From assembly GCF_900110655.1 (NCBI RefSeq), contig NZ_FOEQ01000002.1, forward strand, positions 124,001 to 188,000: a DNA stretch of 64,000 nucleotides. The letters run 5' to 3'. Shown piece after piece: positions 63,401 to 64,000 of the stretch. The notes beneath the pieces are model-generated. The model worked only from the letters and a program-made list of their open reading frames with translations. It did no database searches and had not been told where the DNA came from. How positions within the stretch are numbered: the first letter of the stretch is position 1; every line of letters begins with the position of its first letter. The position numbers were made by a program, and so were the translations under genes. Origin of the DNA: Pseudomonas soli (GTDB lineage: Bacteria; Pseudomonadota; Gammaproteobacteria; Pseudomonadales; Pseudomonadaceae).

Positions 63401-64000
63401 ATGATCAAACTGCACCTGAACGGCCCGAAACTGCTGGAACAGATCCGTGCACTGGGCGAGATCGGCGCCGATGCGCAGAACGGAGGCCGCACGCGCATCG
63501 CCCTCACCGACACGGACAAGGCCGGCCGCGACCGACTGGTTGCCTGGATGCGCGAGCTCGAACTGGAAGTCGCTATCGATCGCATCGGCAATATCTTCGG
63601 CACGCTGCGCGCCCCCGGCGATGCCGCACCGCTGATGATCGGTTCGCATATCGACAGCGTTACCAATGCCGGCGCCCTGGACGGCTGCTATGGCGTACTG
63701 GCCGGGCTCGCGGTACAGCGGGCCTACCGCGAGGCCGGCGTGACGCCCGCACGCTCGATTACCGTGGCGGCCTTCAGCAACGAGGAAGGCGTGCGCTACC
63801 AGCCGGACATGATGGGCTCGCTGGTGCATGCCGGCGGGCTCGCGCTGCAGACGGCGCTGGATACTCTCGGCACCGATGGCACCCGCCTGGGTGACGAGCT
63901 GCAACGCATCGGCTACGCCGGCGATATGGAACCTGGCGCGATCATGCCCCACGAGTACCTCGAGCTGCATATCGAACAGGGGCCGCTACTGGAAGCCGAG
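63401..64000 (+). CDS. Zn-dependent hydrolase, allantoate amidohydrolase/carbamoylase family (cut by window end)
   Basis: 200 residues visible; open at the right edge. Start MIKLHLNGPKLLEQI after TGGAG. Motifs GSHIDSVTNAGALDG (about 82-96), SNEEGVRY (about 127) and ELHIEQGP (about 187) match the same M20 subfamily as the pyrimidine-pathway enzyme at 20923. Probably acts on an N-carbamoyl or ureido compound under control of the divergent Lrp protein. The C-terminal part lies outside. Confidence 0.9.
   Translation, partial: MIKLHLNGPKLLEQIRALGEIGADAQNGGRTRIALTDTDKAGRDRLVAWMRELELEVAIDRIGNIFGTLRAPGDAAPLMIGSHIDSVTNAGALDGCYGVLAGLAVQRAYREAGVTPARSITVAAFSNEEGVRYQPDMMGSLVHAGGLALQTALDTLGTDGTRLGDELQRIGYAGDMEPGAIMPHEYLELHIEQGPLLEAE

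Overview
The window is a high-GC chromosomal segment that, from gene content and codon usage, comes from a Pseudomonas of the P. putida group: modABC followed by a type IB topoisomerase and a csrA paralogue, a PreT/PreA reductive pyrimidine pathway, SohB, SstT, NhaR, YceH, and REP hairpins of the 'ATCGCGGGGCAAGCCCGC' type. There is no replication origin, rRNA or CRISPR array.

Region 1 (1-14.5 kb) is accessory. It opens with the 3' part of a RutR-like TetR regulator, then a LysR/MFS/SnoaL module, then a run of nine minus-strand genes (13456 down to 3291) headed by a divergent LysR gene: MFS exporter, haem-oxygenase-like diiron enzyme, ATP-grasp ligase, AbrB-type membrane protein, 4-hydroxy-2-oxovalerate aldolase, acylating acetaldehyde dehydrogenase, aminotransferase, FAD/NAD(P) protein and a SurE-type phosphatase. 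It has no ring-cleavage genes and looks like a small-molecule (modified amino acid or peptide) biosynthetic cluster. A 30-bp motif, CCAATACC-N12-ATTGATACTC, occurs both in the LysR/MFS divergent promoter (13511-13540) and upstream of the ATP-grasp gene (11281-11310), which ties the run together as one regulon.

Region 2 (14.5-22.2 kb) is reductive pyrimidine catabolism: preA, preT, dihydropyrimidinase, an NCS1 permease and an N-carbamoyl-amino-acid amidohydrolase. Region 3 (22.3-30.2 kb) holds modABC behind a ModE-type box, topoisomerase IB, csrA, and a histidine kinase / KaiC-like ATPase / response regulator operon. Region 4 (30.2-36.5 kb) has a MITE, tRNA-Leu, DoxX, a PL7-like protein, lipoproteins, and a DsbA/NTF2 operon divergent from a LysR gene with a symmetrical operator.

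Region 5 (36.55-39.5 kb) is a decayed island at tRNA-Cys. It is bounded by the intact tRNA and a degenerate copy of the tRNA 3' half plus terminator, contains two integrase tails, and carries a beta-propeller protein whose promoter overlaps a LexA-type box. Region 6 (39.6-64 kb) is mostly housekeeping: sohB, a phosphatase/SCP2/kinase-like/SDR run, an HTH-PAS regulator behind two adjacent perfect palindromes, two tandem tRNA-Val genes, puuB, terC, nhaR, sstT, yceH, a zeta-toxin pair, a PAS-GGDEF protein, a Tat-exported class A beta-lactamase, two adjacent pseudogenes (a tautomerase broken by a 5-bp repeat expansion and a deleted hydrolase), an Lrp regulator and a second carbamoylase-type hydrolase running off the end.
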